A stretch of DNA of 64,000 nt, taken from contig JAVTVY010037228.1 of NCBI GenBank assembly GCA_036873755.1, positions 1 to 64,000 of the forward strand, read 5' to 3'. The stretch comes from Hanleya hanleyi. Lineage: Eukaryota > Mollusca > Polyplacophora > Lepidopleurida > Hanleyidae. How positions within the stretch are numbered: position 1 is the stretch's first letter; each line of letters begins with the position of its first letter. This document shows, in pieces, positions 63,620-64,000 of this stretch. The notes beneath the pieces were generated by a model. The model made no database searches. It saw only the letters and a program-made list of their open reading frames with translations, and was not told where the DNA came from. The translations under genes were made by a program, and so were the position numbers.

Positions 63620-64000
63620 TCAGTGCACGAGTGACGCATTCAACCGATGGCAGTGGTGGTTCAGCTTGGTAAGGAAAAACGTAACATTGGTCACCCTCTT
63701 CACTGTCCACTTGGTGTTGGGTCGTTGTTGTTGGGCCCATTCCAAGGGATCCAATTTTTCCACTTGGTCCAGCATCATCTCTAGTGACCTCCGGTTAATG
63801 ATGGTAAACGGTTGGTCGTACACTGGGTTGATGGCACTGGAATAGAAATAGCGCAATTCACCCGTCATCTTATGGCATAAGATGTACCCAAATGCTACAT
63901 TTAATGTGAAGGCCGTAGGTTGGTCATTGAAGATGGTTTCCACGTAGCTGCGTAGACGGGTGAGGTTGGTCAGTGGGAAATTGTAGATATCTTGAATAGG
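63620..64000 (-). CDS. Zinc-finger gene 5 (ZF5), 3' part
   Basis: The C-terminal domain of the family, open from the window edge: QDIYNFPLTNL, LNVAFGYILCHKMTGELRYF, WAQQQRPNTKW and VTNVTFFLTKL. Its protein sequence is clearly diverged from the others, so this element copy is older or belongs to another subfamily. A small insertion near the end changes the usual final residues and adds about ten, ending NASLVH. The fingers would lie beyond 64000. Confidence 0.75.
   Translation of the reverse strand, partial: PIQDIYNFPLTNLTRLRSYVETIFNDQPTAFTLNVAFGYILCHKMTGELRYFYSSAINPVYDQPFTIINRRSLEMMLDQVEKLDPLEWAQQQRPNTKWTVKRVTNVTFFLTKLNHHCHRLNASLVH

Larger units (their letters stand above)
62015..64000. mobile_element. 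Third zinc-finger element copy, partial
   Basis: It starts with TTGACCTCAGAAATTTGCAT, then GAGGTCAC repeats and 'GAGGTCAAGTGCACTATAG'; the last matches the complement of the right end at 48005-48022 ('CTATAATGCACTTGACCTC'). Next come 'CGCGGTGATGCGGTC' repeats (also at 47865-47915 in complement), the NRF-1 array, one satellite unit, the conserved 3' flank and a zinc-finger gene on the minus strand. The copy runs off the window at 64000, within that gene. Confidence 0.75.

Overview
The window looks like nuclear DNA of an aquatic invertebrate animal. Spliced exons with GT/AG borders are visible, including a run of phase-1 immunoglobulin-fold exons and two glutamate-cysteine ligase exons. There is no operon structure, gene density is low, and most of the sequence is decayed non-LTR retrotransposons, MITE/foldback elements, minisatellites and satellite-like arrays. 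I cannot name the phylum safely; a mollusc, lancelet or similar marine bilaterian would fit.

Layout. 1-16 kb: mostly gene-poor, with a 1.4 kb foldback element, a decayed LINE, and one intact single-exon ankyrin-repeat gene (minus strand, 8.6-10.1 kb). 16.4-23.8 kb: a candidate gene start at 16.93 kb, two copies of a retroelement with a YIDD reverse transcriptase, tandem degenerate repeats and another LINE fragment. 23.9-25.05 kb: a decayed array related to arrays seen again at 46 and 62 kb. 25.3-34 kb: a plus-strand gene for a type I membrane protein with three Ig-like domains. Its introns hold a minisatellite split by a retroelement copy, and a broken duplicate of one Ig exon.

36.3-48.05 kb: the most unusual region. 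It is a two-armed, mirror-symmetric element of about 11.7 kb. From outside to inside each arm carries satellite and motif-rich tandem arrays, a conserved 3' flank and two genes for a C2H2 zinc-finger protein with an unfamiliar C-terminal domain. The innermost 1.8 kb of the two arms is a nearly perfect inverted duplication around a 42 bp spacer, so the genes are transcribed outward. Three gene copies share a TATA box about 30 bp before an initiator. The outer arrays hold many matches to CRE, CRE/ETS, NRF-1, E-box, DR1 and octamer sites. A third, partial copy of the element begins at about 62.0 kb and runs off the window.

48.9-60 kb: a broken I-like LINE with RNase H remnants, several non-autonomous DNA elements (two with clear target-site duplications), and tandem repeats. 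60.46-61.41 kb: the last two coding exons of gclc (minus strand). The partial third zinc-finger element lies upstream of these exons, so it probably sits in a gclc intron.

The host genes (ankyrin protein, Ig membrane protein, gclc) show no functional link to each other. The zinc-finger element family is the best candidate for an undescribed system: a large mobile or virus-derived unit that carries its own DNA-binding protein genes and dense regulatory arrays.
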